DNA of 64,000 nt from an uncultured Clostridia bacterium (GTDB taxonomy: Bacteria > Bacillota_A > Clostridia > TANB77 > CAG-508), in the NCBI GenBank assembly GCA_947624725.1, contig CANQLP010000002.1:62001-126000 (forward strand). Direction: 5' to 3'. Under the pieces are notes generated by a model. It did no database searches, was not told the DNA's origin, and saw only the letters and a list, made by a program, of their open reading frames with translations. Made by a program: the position numbers and the translations under genes. Below are positions 16,965 to 26,978 of this stretch, one piece after another (positions within the stretch are counted from its first letter, which is position 1; the number at the start of each line of letters is the position of its first letter).

Positions 16965-18854
16965 ATGGCAGGTAAATCAGTTCAATCAATCGAACCAATT
17001 ATTGCAGATTTAGTTAATAGTTGGCTTAAAGAATATAAACTAGATTATAAATTAGAGCAAGAATCATTAAATCTTGAAATAGATACAGCTCTTGATGAAT
17101 ACTATTCGAAAAACGGAGGTACTGGAGGAAATAGACCAGATGCTAAATTATTATTACAAGATAAAGAATTAAACTATTATCCAATATTAATAGAATACAA
17201 GGGGTATAAAGATAAATTGGTTAAGCTGGATTCAAATGGACAAGTTGAGAATAGAACAGATAAAAACGAACCAATTTTTAAAAATATTAATAATTATGCT
17301 GTAAATGGTGCTGTTCACTATGCAAATGCGATATTACATTATACAAGTTATACAAATATAATCTCTATTGGAGTTACGGGATATAAAGATGAATTTGGGG
17401 CAATTGTTCCTACAATTGGAGTTTACTATGTATCTAAGGATAATTTTGGTGTTGGTCAAAAAGTAGATGATTATACTGATCTATCATTTTTAAAAAAAGA
17501 AAATTTTGATAAATTTATTGAAAAAGTAAAAGTACTTAAATTAACTAGTGAAGAAATTGATTCATTAAAAGAAAAAAGAGAAAAAGAAATTGAAGCGAGC
17601 TTAACCAAATTAAATAATGATATTTATCAAAATGAAAAAGGGTTAGGTGAAAATGATAGGGTTTATCTTGTTGCAGCTTCTATTATTGCAACTATAGGTG
17701 TTCCAGGAAAAGTTGCACCACTAGAAAAAGCTGATTTGAAATCTTCTAATGAAGAAAATAATCGAGATGGTGATATTATATTAAGAAAAATCAAAGCGTT
17801 TTTAAGTGAAAAAAGTCTTCCTACTGAAAAGAAAGAATTAATTGTAAGAACCCTGCAAAATACATTAACAACAGAAAATATAAATAAGGCTATAAATGGA
17901 GAAAGTCAGTTAAAAAGGGTTTTTACAAAAATAGTTGATGATTTGGGGATATATTACAAGATAGGCTTATCTACAGATTTTACAGGTAAGTTATTCAATG
18001 AGATGTATAGTTGGCTTGGATTTACACAAGATAAATTAAATGATGTCGTTTTAACACCTTCGTATATTGCAAGTCTATTAGTAAGACTTGCTCGTGTTAA
18101 TAAAGATTCTTATGTATGGGATTTTGCAACAGGTTCAGCAGGACTTTTAGTTTCTGCGATGAATGAAATGATAGTTGATGCCATGTCAAGCATTAAATCT
18201 CCAGAAGAATTAAATCAAAAAATTATAAATATTAAAGCAAATCAATTATTGGGTATAGAAATTTTAACAAATATTTATATGTTAGCAATTTTGAATATGA
18301 TATTAATGGGAGATGGAAGTTCTAATATTTTGAATGAAGATTCTCTTTATTTTGATGGAAATTATGGATTTGTTGATAAAAAGAGAAAATTTCCCGCTAA
18401 TGCATTTGTTTTAAATCCCCCATATTCAGCTCCAGGAAATGGAATGATATTTGTCGAAAAAGCTTTAAGAATGATGGAAAAAGGATATGGAGCAATTATC
18501 ATCCAAGCATCAGCTGGCTCAGGAAAAGCAACTAAATATAATAAAGAGATTTTAAAGCATAGCACACTCTTAGCTAGTATAAAAATGCCAACAGATTTAT
18601 TTGTTGGTAAATCAAGTGTTCAAACTTATGTATATGTATTTAGAGTCGGAGAAGCACATAAGAATGACGATATAGTTAAATTTATAGATTTTTCAAATGA
18701 TGGTTATACTCGTACCAATAGAAAAAAAGCAAGTAATAACTTAAAAGATACAGATCATGCAAAAGAACGCTATCAAGAGCTTATTGATTTAGTTAGATTT
18801 GGAAAATCAAAATTAAAGTATTTTACAGAAGATGAGTACTATGAGTGTAAATAA
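16965..18854 (+). CDS. Restriction-modification subunit: nuclease-like N-terminus plus N6-adenine methylase (BcgI alpha-like)
   Basis: About 629 residues. The N-terminal 180 residues hold a PD-(D/E)XK-like pattern (GNRPDAKLLL followed by YYPILIEYKGYK), as in the cleavage domain of BcgI-type alpha subunits. The central and C-terminal part is an HsdM-type gamma N6-adenine methylase: VWDFATGSAGLLVSAMNE (motif I, SAM binding, about residue 386) and FVLNPPYSAPG (motif IV NPPY, about 485). I infer a type IIB/IIG-like enzyme that cuts and methylates with the specificity subunit encoded just downstream, whose start overlaps this gene. A classic type I HsdM is the alternative, but no hsdR is visible. 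GGGGGA sits before the ATG at 16965. Confidence 0.82.
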   Translation: MAGKSVQSIEPIIADLVNSWLKEYKLDYKLEQESLNLEIDTALDEYYSKNGGTGGNRPDAKLLLQDKELNYYPILIEYKGYKDKLVKLDSNGQVENRTDKNEPIFKNINNYAVNGAVHYANAILHYTSYTNIISIGVTGYKDEFGAIVPTIGVYYVSKDNFGVGQKVDDYTDLSFLKKENFDKFIEKVKVLKLTSEEIDSLKEKREKEIEASLTKLNNDIYQNEKGLGENDRVYLVAASIIATIGVPGKVAPLEKADLKSSNEENNRDGDIILRKIKAFLSEKSLPTEKKELIVRTLQNTLTTENINKAINGESQLKRVFTKIVDDLGIYYKIGLSTDFTGKLFNEMYSWLGFTQDKLNDVVLTPSYIASLLVRLARVNKDSYVWDFATGSAGLLVSAMNEMIVDAMSSIKSPEELNQKIINIKANQLLGIEILTNIYMLAILNMILMGDGSSNILNEDSLYFDGNYGFVDKKRKFPANAFVLNPPYSAPGNGMIFVEKALRMMEKGYGAIIIQASAGSGKATKYNKEILKHSTLLASIKMPTDLFVGKSSVQTYVYVFRVGEAHKNDDIVKFIDFSNDGYTRTNRKKASNNLKDTDHAKERYQELIDLVRFGKSKLKYFTEDEYYECK

Positions 18855-20102
18855 TGGTAACGATTGGAATCAGAGTGCACCTATAGACACTACACCTCAA
18901 TTAGAAGATTTTAAAAAGACAGTAAGTGATTATTTGTCATACAAAGTAAGTACTTTATTAAGTGAGGATAATGAAAAGTTGGGAAAATAGATGCCCCCTC
19001 TTTAAAAAAATTAGAAGAAGAATTTATTAAAGACGGGGGCTTATACAAAGAATTTAAACTATCAGACGATAGGCTTTTTGATGTTGTTGGAACAAGGTCA
19101 TTAGATGAGGGAAAATTATCCTTTATAAATGAAGGTATTAATTTTGTAGGAAGAGTTAATGAGAATAATGGAATAAAAGGAAAAATATGTAGACAAAATT
19201 TTGAACCTAATGAACCGTATACAATTACTGCAACAGTAATTGGTAATTATAAATATGTAAAATATCAACAAGAACCATATTATTGTTCGCAAAATATCAA
19301 TAAATTAATTCCAAAATTTGAAATTAATTTAAAAATAGCACTTTATATTATACCTTTTATTCAAAAATTTATATCAATGTATGATGGTCAACAAGGTGGA
19401 TATAAATTAGAAGAACTAAGAAATCATAAAATAAAATTACCTATTAACAAATATGGAAATATTGATTTTAATTTTATGGAAGCTTATATAAGCGAACTCG
19501 AAGAGGAGCGTATAAGCGAACTTACTGCTTACCTAACGATAAGCGGACTAGATAATTATGAATTATCTAGTGAGGAAATTAAAATCTTAAATAGTAAGAC
19601 TAATTTAAAAGAATTTAAAATTGAAAATCTTTTTAAAGCAAAAACAGGAGATGTTGATTTGCAACAAAAAGATATAAATGGTAAAGGTGAATATTTTATA
19701 AATTCTGGTGCAGAAAATTTTGGAATTAAAGGAAAAACTGATAGAGTGGCTAGAATATTTGAAGCAAATACTATTACAGTAGATTTTTGGGGATTTTCAA
19801 ATTATAGAGATTTCAAATATAAGATGGCAACACATAATCATGTATTTTCTTTATCAGGAAATGTTATAAAAAATGAAAAAGTTGGCTTGTATCTATCAGC
19901 TTGTATGAGATATTTTACTAAAATATTTTCATATAATAATATGGGGACATGGAATAAAATAAAAAAGATGACGATATTATTACCAGTAAATGAGCAAGAT
20001 GAAATTGATTATAATTATATCAAATAGTACATAACTGCTATTCAAAAATTATCTATAAAAAATGTTATTTTATGGAGAGATAAAATAATTGAAAAAAAAT
20101 AA
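18832..20102 (+). pseudogene. Restriction-modification specificity subunit (HsdS/BcgI beta-like), disrupted
   Basis: The DNA-recognition partner of the preceding methylase. The remains hold two target-recognition halves: FKLSDDRLFDVVGTRSLDEGKL with KYQQEPYYCSQNIN and ELRNHKIKLPIN, then FKIENLFKAKTGDVDL with YLSACMRYFTKIFSYNNMGTWNKIKKMTILLP. Two lesions of ordinary kind break it: an apparent loss of one A in a short A run near 18984-18987 (frame stops at 18988-18990), and an in-frame TAG at 20025-20027 after which homology-like sequence YITAIQKLSIKNVILWRDK continues to TAA at 20102. Neither break involves CGG. Either a genuine pseudogene or low-level sequence error; the modification partner may be orphaned. 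Confidence 0.8.
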
Positions 20103-20145
20103 AAAAATGCATATAAATATTATAGAAATAAAGAAGGAATAAAAT

Positions 20146-21069
20146 ATGGGAATAGGAAAATTAAAAGAAGTTGATATAAGAGAACTATGGCAACATGAGC
20201 AATATGATTTTTCTGAATGGTTATCTAAAAAAGAAAATATAGAAAATTTAAATGAAATTTTAGGATTAACTTTAGTTGATATTAGTAAAGAAACATATGT
20301 AGGAGCATACAGGTGTGATTTATTTGCGAAAGATGAAACTACAGGAATAAAAGTAATTATAGAAAATCAACTTGAAGTATCTAATCATGACCATTTAGGA
20401 AAAGTAATTACTTATGCTTCAGGGTTAGATGCAAAGGTTATTGTATGGATTGTAAAAGAAGCAAGAGAAGAACATAGGAGTGCTATTGAATGGTTAAATA
20501 ATAATACTAATAGCAAAGTTAATTTCTTTCTAATAGAAATACATGCTTATAAAATTGGAGAATCTGATCCTGCACCAATGTTTCAAGTTGTAGAACAACC
20601 AAATGATTTTATAAAAAATAATAAAACATCTAGCAAGGATGAAAGCATGAACAAATCTCAATCTCAAAGATTTGAATTTTGGAACCAGTTTAATAATGTA
20701 ATAATTGAAAGAGGAAAACCTTTTAATATAAGAAAAGCAACAACTGATCATTGGTATAGTGTAGCCATAGGAACAAGTGAAGCACATATAGATATTACAT
20801 TAGTAAATAAGGATTCGGTAATTGGAGTAGAGTTATATATTTCAGATAATAAAGAATTGTATGATAAATTATTTGAACTTAAAGATAAAATTGAAGAAGA
20901 ATTAGGATTTAAATTAGAATGGAGAAGGCTAGATAATAGTAAAGCTTCAAGAATAATTTATTATATAAAAGGATTAAATTTTGATAATCATAGTAATTAT
21001 AATGAATTGATGAATAAAATTATAGACATTGCAGTTATATTAAGGGATACATTCAAGAAATATATATAG
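20146..21069 (+). CDS. DUF4268-family protein, predicted PD-(D/E)XK nuclease fold
   Basis: A 307-residue protein. The N-terminal half carries a nuclease-like core: AYRCDLFAKDETTGIKVIIENQLE (D, then E-x-Q replacing E-x-K) and HLGKVITYASGLDAKVIVWI; the C-terminal half (about 170-307) is the DUF4268 domain with FWNQFNNVIIERG, HWYSVAIGTSEAHIDIT and LEWRRLD. These proteins occur with restriction-modification and defence loci; a role in DNA cleavage or binding is inferred, not shown. Spacing from the hsdS remnant is 43 bases. Confidence 0.8.
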   Translation: MGIGKLKEVDIRELWQHEQYDFSEWLSKKENIENLNEILGLTLVDISKETYVGAYRCDLFAKDETTGIKVIIENQLEVSNHDHLGKVITYASGLDAKVIVWIVKEAREEHRSAIEWLNNNTNSKVNFFLIEIHAYKIGESDPAPMFQVVEQPNDFIKNNKTSSKDESMNKSQSQRFEFWNQFNNVIIERGKPFNIRKATTDHWYSVAIGTSEAHIDITLVNKDSVIGVELYISDNKELYDKLFELKDKIEEELGFKLEWRRLDNSKASRIIYYIKGLNFDNHSNYNELMNKIIDIAVILRDTFKKYI

Positions 21070-21081
21070 AGGATTGATTAT

Positions 21082-21267
21082 ATGAAACTTAAATGTTTAA
21101 TTTGTGGAGATATAATTGAATCAAAAAATGTACATGATTTAGTATCTTGTAAATGCGAGTCATGTTATATAGATGGAGGAAGCAATTATATACATATAGG
21201 TGCAAAAGATTTTAGTAAAATAATTAAAATCTTAGATGATGGAACAGAAGTTAAATGTAATGAGTAA
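21082..21267 (+). CDS. Small zinc-finger-like protein (DUF7695-like)
   Basis: The 61 residues contain CLICGDII near residue 5 and CKCESCYIDGG near 28, giving CxxC and CxCxxC pairs that would bind one zinc. The remainder (NYIHIGAKDFSKIIKILDDGTEV) resembles small phage or defence-linked proteins I recall as DUF7695. It lies 12 bases after the DUF4268 gene and is followed by a terminator, so the two are probably one transcript. Confidence 0.7.
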   Translation: MKLKCLICGDIIESKNVHDLVSCKCESCYIDGGSNYIHIGAKDFSKIIKILDDGTEVKCNE

Positions 21268-21283
21268 TTGAATAACAAAAGAC

Positions 21284-21330
21284 AAGCAAAATAATATGTA
21301 ATTAATTATACAAAATTATTTTGCTTTTTT
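21284..21330 (+). terminator. Terminator after the small zinc-finger gene
   Basis: AAGCAAAATAAT and ATTATTTTGCTT form a 12-pair stem followed by TTTT. Confidence 0.85.
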
Positions 21331-21416
21331 GATAATAAATTACAAATTTCTACATATATTTATTTAATATATAAAAGCATAAATAAAATAATTAAAGAAA
21401 GGCAAATAATGTAAAA

Positions 21417-23734
21417 ATGAAAATAGTAAAGATAAATACTTTAAAAAATGTTGGAATATTAGATGAAGATACTTATAAAAATGAATTTCAACTTTACAAA
21501 ACAGAAAATAAAAATGGACAAATTAATACTAAATATATGAGTAAAATTTTAATAAGGGGAGATAATGGAACAGGAAAAAGTACATTATCTAATATTTTTA
21601 GAAGTGTTGAGGAAAAAACAAAGACAGAAGAAATAATTAACAAGATAAAAGATATTAATATCAATGAAGAAGTACAAATTGAAATTGAACTAGATAATGG
21701 AAATATATTAAAATATGATAATATACAAAAGAAATGGCTTAATGATGAAGAAATATGTATAAAAGTATTTAATGAGGATTATATAAACGAAAATTTAAAT
21801 TTAGAAGAATTTAGTCAAAATAAAATCGATGGAAAGTATGAAGCGAAAGAAGTAGAAATTTCAATAGAAAAAAAAGAATATGAAGAAAGTAAAAAAAGAA
21901 AAGAAGAAATTATAGAAGAGGGAAGAAAAATCAGTAAAGAGATTTTAGATAAAATAAATAAATCTAATAGTGAAATAAAAAAAGATTTTGATCAATATTG
22001 TGCAATAGATACTAAAATAGAACAATATAATGAATTAGATAATGAGGAAATATATTTAAAAGCAAAAAGTGATATTGAGAATTATATGAATAATTTTAAC
22101 AAATTAAAAACTTCAGAGACTTTTACCCCATTAAAAACTAATAATGTTTGTAATAATATAAATATAGATGAATTATATTCATTTCTGGAGTATACAGAAG
22201 ATAGTAGCAAGATTAACTTTATAGATCAATTCTTAGAGATGGATATAGAGAGAAAGGAATGGATGGATAAAGGAACTCAATATATTAAAGATAAAAAATG
22301 TCCATTTTGTAAAAATGATATATCAAAAAATGATTTTATTAATGAATATATCAAGTATCGAAATAGTAATAACAAAAAAGTTGAAGAAAACCTAGTAAAA
22401 TATAAAAAAGAATTAGAAAATTATAGAGATAATGTACAAAAAGATATAAAAATTTTATTATCAAAAAATAATGAATATAAAGGTATAGTAGATATTAAAG
22501 AAGACATTTCTGAAAATACATGGAGTACATATACAAATTCTATTGAAAATATAATAAATGTAATAGATGAAAAATTAAAAGATGTTTCTAAAATTATAAG
22601 TAATGAAATGATGAGTTCATTGCCAGAAAACTTAAATATAATTCAAACAGTTATTGATAAAAGTGGTAAAATTGATAAAGAGACAGAAAATATAAATAAA
22701 GTAATGTTAAATTCAAAAAAGGAATTATCTAGTATAAGATTAAAAGTAAAAGATTTAAAGAAAAATATTTTGGAATATGAAATGAGAGAAAATCTAAATA
22801 AGAGAAAAAAATTATTAAAGGAATTGGAGGTAGAGGAAAAAAACAATAAAGAGAAGAAAATAAAATATGAAAAAAAGCTAGAAGATGCAGATATAACCAT
22901 AAAAGAAATGAATATCTGGTTAGAATTTTTTGGAATGAGCATGTATAAAGTAAATAAAGATTTTAACCTGATTTATAAAGATAATAACATCAATAATAGA
23001 ACATTTATATTAAGTACAGGAGAAGTTTCAGCATTAGCATTTTCATATTATTTAGCAACATTAGTTGTAGGATTAACAGAAGAAGAAAAAAGAAGTTAAT
23101 AATCATTATAGATGATCCTGTTAATTCATTAGACTATAATAAAATATACTCATTTGCAACAGCAATTAAAATAATTCAAAATAAAGTGGACCAAAGTAGT
23201 AATCCTCAACTATTAATTTTTACACATAATATGTTGTTTTTTAACATATTGGTACAAACAAATTGGATGAAAAATAGCAATAATGCTATGGTTTTTGAAT
23301 TATATAAAGAAAGAGATATTTCAAAAATCAGGAAAACAAAAAATTATAAAGATAGTATATTTATAACTCAATTAGCAGATGTAATAAAATGTGCAAATGA
23401 TGAGACTAATAGTATTACAATTGAAAAATCATATATATATAATGATATAAGATCAGTAATAGAAAATTTATGTTATTTATTAAATCCCAAATATGTAGAT
23501 AATGATGATAAATATAATGTAATAAAAGAGTTCTTTAATATAAAAGAAGAAGACTTTATGAAATTGGATTATATTGTTAATAATAATAGTCACAATGAGC
23601 CAATGCTAAATATAGAGAAATGGTTTGATCCTAAAATTCTACAGCAATCTTGTATAATTATTTCAAATATGATAAGAGAAAGATTTAGTCAACTATATGA
23701 TTATTGTTTGAAATTTAATAAAGAAGAAATTTAA
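21417..23734 (+). pseudogene. RloC/PrrC-like AAA ATPase, candidate anticodon nuclease, split by A-tract frameshift
   Basis: Reads as one protein of about 772 codons if one A is restored in the A6 run at 23086-23091. The N-terminus has Walker A (RGDNGTGKST, about residue 45); the middle is a long coiled coil with a Rad50-like zinc-hook CPFC (about residue 292); then the ABC signature region (STGEVSALAFSYYLATL) and, after the break, IIIIDDPVNSLDYNK (Walker B) with LLIFTHNMLFFNIL. The C-terminal about 120 residues contain R-x3-E (RSVIE) and a distal His (NNNSHNE), the order of the PrrC/RloC catalytic triad. Known relatives cut tRNA anticodon loops and travel with restriction-modification genes, as here. 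The break is an ordinary homopolymer indel, so the gene may be inactive or mis-sequenced. Confidence 0.7.
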
Positions 23735-23743
23735 ATATGCAAT

Positions 23744-23794
23744 TAAAGTGTGAAAGATGAGAAGTAAATCTTAAATTTCACACTTTGTTTTTTT
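23744..23794 (+). terminator. Terminator after the RloC-like gene
   Basis: AAAGTGTGAAA and TTTCACACTTT arms with a T-rich tail. Confidence 0.8.
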
Positions 23795-23848
23795 ATATTT
23801 TTGAAAAATTAATAAAGGCATATGTTTTTTTAAATTTTCACAGACAAG

Positions 23849-24145
23849 CTAATTAATTATTACTCCACCAATCAACTGTACTCCATCAACAAAACCATTT
23901 CTATAATACTTCTTATTCCAATAAATAAGATAATCCATAAAATTTTTATCAAGCACATCTAATTGTTTCTGAACAAATTTTTTATTTTGATTAGGAACAT
24001 TTTTCAATATCTTTTCAGATATTTCATCAAAACATATACAATATTTTTTATCCTGAGGGGACAATTCACAAAAAGCCGTTTCCTCTCTAAATTCTAACCA
24101 TTCCTTAAAAATATCATTATCGTTTACTTCTCTAAAATTTATCAT
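23849..24145 (-). CDS. Hypothetical protein, 98 residues
   Basis: Not recognised. A soluble, mixed-charge protein beginning MINFREVNDNDIFKEWLEF and ending VDGVQLIGGVIIN; several aromatic residues (YLIYWNKKYYRNG) near residue 75-85. A ribosome site GGAGG precedes the ATG. Its isolated position on the opposite strand between two defence clusters suggests a mobile or phage-derived gene. Confidence 0.6.
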   Translation of the reverse strand: MINFREVNDNDIFKEWLEFREETAFCELSPQDKKYCICFDEISEKILKNVPNQNKKFVQKQLDVLDKNFMDYLIYWNKKYYRNGFVDGVQLIGGVIIN

Positions 24146-24430
24146 AATAAAACCTCCAATTATAAAAATTTTCTTAAAAATTTATAATTTGCAAATGCTA
24201 TTTTGAAACTATTGTGTAACAATCCTTTTCAGACTTTGGGGACACAATGGGGACAAAAGTACCCAAAAATGACCTAAAAACGCACAAAAGTTCTTTAAAT
24301 AAAAATAGCCAAAAACGCTGATATTTAGATAAAAACTTAACTTTTCATTAAATCACAAAAAACGATGCGTAAATTCTCATACCCAAAATGCACAACAACC
24401 TTCCTGAATAAATATCTAATTAAAAATATA
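24146..24430. other. Non-coding gap within the island
   Basis: AT-rich with one more GC-containing patch (24235-24265, repeated GGGGACA words). Such GGGGACAAAAGT text resembles sequence I associate with integrase-gene ends and attachment sites in Clostridia, but no integrase or flanking duplicate is visible here, so no attachment site is called. Confidence 0.3.
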
Positions 24431-24459
24431 TTTACAATTATTTTTATTTTTGTTATACT
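24431..24459 (+). promoter_or_regulatory. Promoter of the secreted-protein gene
   Basis: TTTACA (24431-24436) and TATACT (24454-24459), 17 bases apart. Confidence 0.65.
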
Positions 24460-24507
24460 TCTAATTAATTAGATATTAAGTTTAATAAAAGAGAAAGGAG
24501 AAATTGT

Positions 24508-25077
24508 ATGAAAGAAAATACAGTAAAAATAATAATTGCAATAGTAGTCGTAGCTTTAATTATTGGAATATGTTTTTTTGCACCAAAAATCATTTCAAAT
24601 AATGATGCAGAAACTTCACAAAATACTGATGCAAACAACGGATATGTCCATAAAGAAACAATGGAGATTTTATTTAGAGACTTTAATCTTCAAATAGAAG
24701 AAAATTCTGGACTTGGCACTATATTTAATGAGGAGTTTACAGTTAAAGAAGGTAAATATTGGTACAAAATAACAGATGGTATTTATTTAATAGTTAATCC
24801 AATTGAAAACCACAATAGCAATCAAGATATTGTATCTTCTATGAGTATCTATTGTGAAAAAGATTATAAAGATGATCCACAAGTACCTGCTTATGCAAGA
24901 TTATTAATTGTAGCTAATAATAAAGAAATTAAATCTGAAGAAGCACAGACTTTAATGGACGAAGCTGTAAAATTAGCAAGTCAGAATTTAGCAAGCAATA
25001 ATGGCAAAGGTATTTCAGTCAAATATTTAGAAAAAGATGGAAAGCTCGAATATCAAGTTATAAGACTTTATAAATAA
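24508..25077 (+). CDS. Membrane-anchored extracytoplasmic protein of unknown function
   Basis: 189 residues. The N-terminus (MKENTVKIIIAIVVVALIIGICFFAP) is a signal anchor or uncleaved signal peptide; the cysteine near residue 22 is not in a clear lipobox. The rest is a polar domain with no motif that I can name (TMEILFRDFNLQIEEN, YWYKITDGIYLIVNP). It has its own promoter and ribosome site GAAAGGAG. Confidence 0.65.
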   Translation: MKENTVKIIIAIVVVALIIGICFFAPKIISNNDAETSQNTDANNGYVHKETMEILFRDFNLQIEENSGLGTIFNEEFTVKEGKYWYKITDGIYLIVNPIENHNSNQDIVSSMSIYCEKDYKDDPQVPAYARLLIVANNKEIKSEEAQTLMDEAVKLASQNLASNNGKGISVKYLEKDGKLEYQVIRLYK

Positions 25078-25283
25078 TATTTCATTGCATAAATAAAGGG
25101 CAAGTGAAATAATATGATTTATTTTATAAAACATGTAGAGGAATTATTATAGTGTAAATAATATGTATGTTTAACTCTTATTGATTTATTAATCAAGTAT
25201 AAATGAAAAAATACTTCATAAAGGTAGATAAATTATTAAAAATGTGATAAGATTATAAAAAATAATATAAAGAGGTAAAAAGA

Positions 25284-26186
25284 ATGTCAGAAAAAGCAAA
25301 ACCATTTGTAAAATGGGCGGGAGGTAAAGGAAGTTTAATATCACAATTAAGCAATTTCTACCCATATGAATTAAAAAATGGAATAATAGAAAGATATATA
25401 GAACCATTTGTTGGTGGAGGAGCAGTATTAATAGATATATTACAAAATTACGATGTAAGACAAGCATATGCATTTGATATAAATATTGATCTAATAAATT
25501 CATACAATGTCATAAAAAACAATGTAGAAGAAATTATAACAAATCTAAAAGAAATGGAAACAGAATATTTGCAATTAGAACAAGAAGAAAGAAAGAATTA
25601 CTTCTATAATAAAAGAAATGAATATAATGATTATACATTACAAGAAAATGAACAAAATGTCAAAAAAGCATCACAGTTCATATATTTAAATAGGACATGT
25701 TTTAATGGATTATATAGAGTAAATAAAGATGGAAAATTTAATGTTCCAGTTGGAAGTTATAAGAATCCTACAATATGTGATGAAGAAAACTTAAGAAACT
25801 TATCAGAATTAATACAAAATGTACAATTTCAATATGGAGATTATAGAAAAAGTATGGAATATGTAACAGAAAATACATTTGTATATTTCGATCCACCATA
25901 TAGGCCATTAAATATAACATCAGGATTTACATCTTACACAAAAGAAGATTTTAATGATGACAATCAGAGAGAATTAGCAATGTTTTATAGAGAATTAAAT
26001 GAAAAAAATGCAAAATTAATGTTAAGTAATTCAAACCCAAAGAACATAAATGAAGAAGATCATTTTTTTGATACTATATATCAAGGATTCAATATTGATG
26101 AAATATATGCAAGTAGAATGATTAATGCCAATTCAAACGGAAGAGGAAAAATATCAGAAATATTAGTAACAAATTACAATACATAA
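25284..26186 (+). CDS. dpnM: DNA adenine methylase, Dam/DpnM type (GATC)
   Basis: Alpha-class N6-adenine methyltransferase, 300 residues. FVKWAGGKGSLI (motif I-like SAM site) opens the protein, RYIEPFVGGGAVLIDIL follows, and TFVYFDPPYRPL is the catalytic DPPY motif (about residue 203). FLNRTCFNGLYRVN-like text (YLNRTCFNGLYRVNKDGKFNVP in the family) supports the Dam/DpnM group that methylates GATC. It is the first gene of a three-gene operon with a second methylase and a nuclease, the layout of DpnII/MboI systems. Confidence 0.92.
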   Translation: MSEKAKPFVKWAGGKGSLISQLSNFYPYELKNGIIERYIEPFVGGGAVLIDILQNYDVRQAYAFDINIDLINSYNVIKNNVEEIITNLKEMETEYLQLEQEERKNYFYNKRNEYNDYTLQENEQNVKKASQFIYLNRTCFNGLYRVNKDGKFNVPVGSYKNPTICDEENLRNLSELIQNVQFQYGDYRKSMEYVTENTFVYFDPPYRPLNITSGFTSYTKEDFNDDNQRELAMFYRELNEKNAKLMLSNSNPKNINEEDHFFDTIYQGFNIDEIYASRMINANSNGRGKISEILVTNYNT

Positions 26187-26198
26187 TGGAGTGTGATA

Positions 26199-26978
26199 AT
26201 GTATACAGGAAAATATTATTATGATAAGGACCATTTCAAATTAATCAAAGGTGATACATTTAGAGTATTGAAAAGGTTTGAAGATAAAACAGCAGATATA
26301 ATATTTGCAGATCCACCATATTTTCTATCAAATGATGGAATAACCTGTAGTGGTGGGAAAATGGTAAAAGTAAATAAAGGGAAATGGGATGAGTGTGATT
26401 CATTAAAGTACAAACACAAATTTAATAAAAAGTGGATAAAAGAGTGTTACAGAATATTAAAAGACAATGGAACAATATGGATTAGTGGAACTTTGCATAA
26501 CATTTATTCAATAGGTATGGCACTTGAAGAAGAAGGATTTAAAATAATAAATAATATAACATGGCAGAAATCAAATCCACCACCAAACCTAGCTTGTAAA
26601 ACATTCACACATTCAACTGAAACAATATTATGGGCAAGAAAAGATTTAAAGAATTGTAAGTATAAATTTAATTATGAGATAATGAAAGAAATAAACAAAG
26701 GAAAGCAAATGAGAGATGTATGGACTACAAGTTTAACAAAACCATCAGAAAAAAAGTGCGGTAAACATCCAACACAAAAACCATTAGAAATATTAGAAAA
26801 AATAATAATATCCTCTACAGATGAAAATGATATAATTTTAGATCCATTTAGCGGAAGCGGAACAACAGGAATTGCAGCATATAAGTTAGGAAGGAATTAT
26901 ATTGGAATTGAAAGAGAAAAACAATATTTAGATTTATCAATAAAAAGATATGAAGTAATAAAGGAGGCAATGAAATGA
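26199..26978 (+). CDS. dpnA: Second DNA adenine methylase, DpnA/M.MboC type
   Basis: Beta-class N6-adenine methyltransferase, about 259 residues. The catalytic motif comes first (IIFADPPYFLSNDG, about residue 34) and the SAM-binding motif last (DPFSGSGTTGIAAYKLGRNYIGIE, about 226), the beta-class order. DpnA-type enzymes also methylate single-stranded GATC. GGAG upstream favours the ATG at 26199 over the GTG at 26193. Its stop overlaps the nuclease start (ATGA). Confidence 0.9.
   Translation: MYTGKYYYDKDHFKLIKGDTFRVLKRFEDKTADIIFADPPYFLSNDGITCSGGKMVKVNKGKWDECDSLKYKHKFNKKWIKECYRILKDNGTIWISGTLHNIYSIGMALEEEGFKIINNITWQKSNPPPNLACKTFTHSTETILWARKDLKNCKYKFNYEIMKEINKGKQMRDVWTTSLTKPSEKKCGKHPTQKPLEILEKIIISSTDENDIILDPFSGSGTTGIAAYKLGRNYIGIEREKQYLDLSIKRYEVIKEAMK

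Noticed and set aside
18984..23091. A-run breaks in the specificity gene (18984-18987) and the RloC-like gene (23086-23091) as part of the same decoding system
   Set aside because: They need an added A, not a skipped C, and contain no CGG; they look like ordinary homopolymer indels or read errors.
24235..24265. Attachment site of an integrated element
   Set aside because: Only a single copy of the GGGGACA-rich patch is visible and there is no integrase gene, so there is no pair of flanking repeats to support it.
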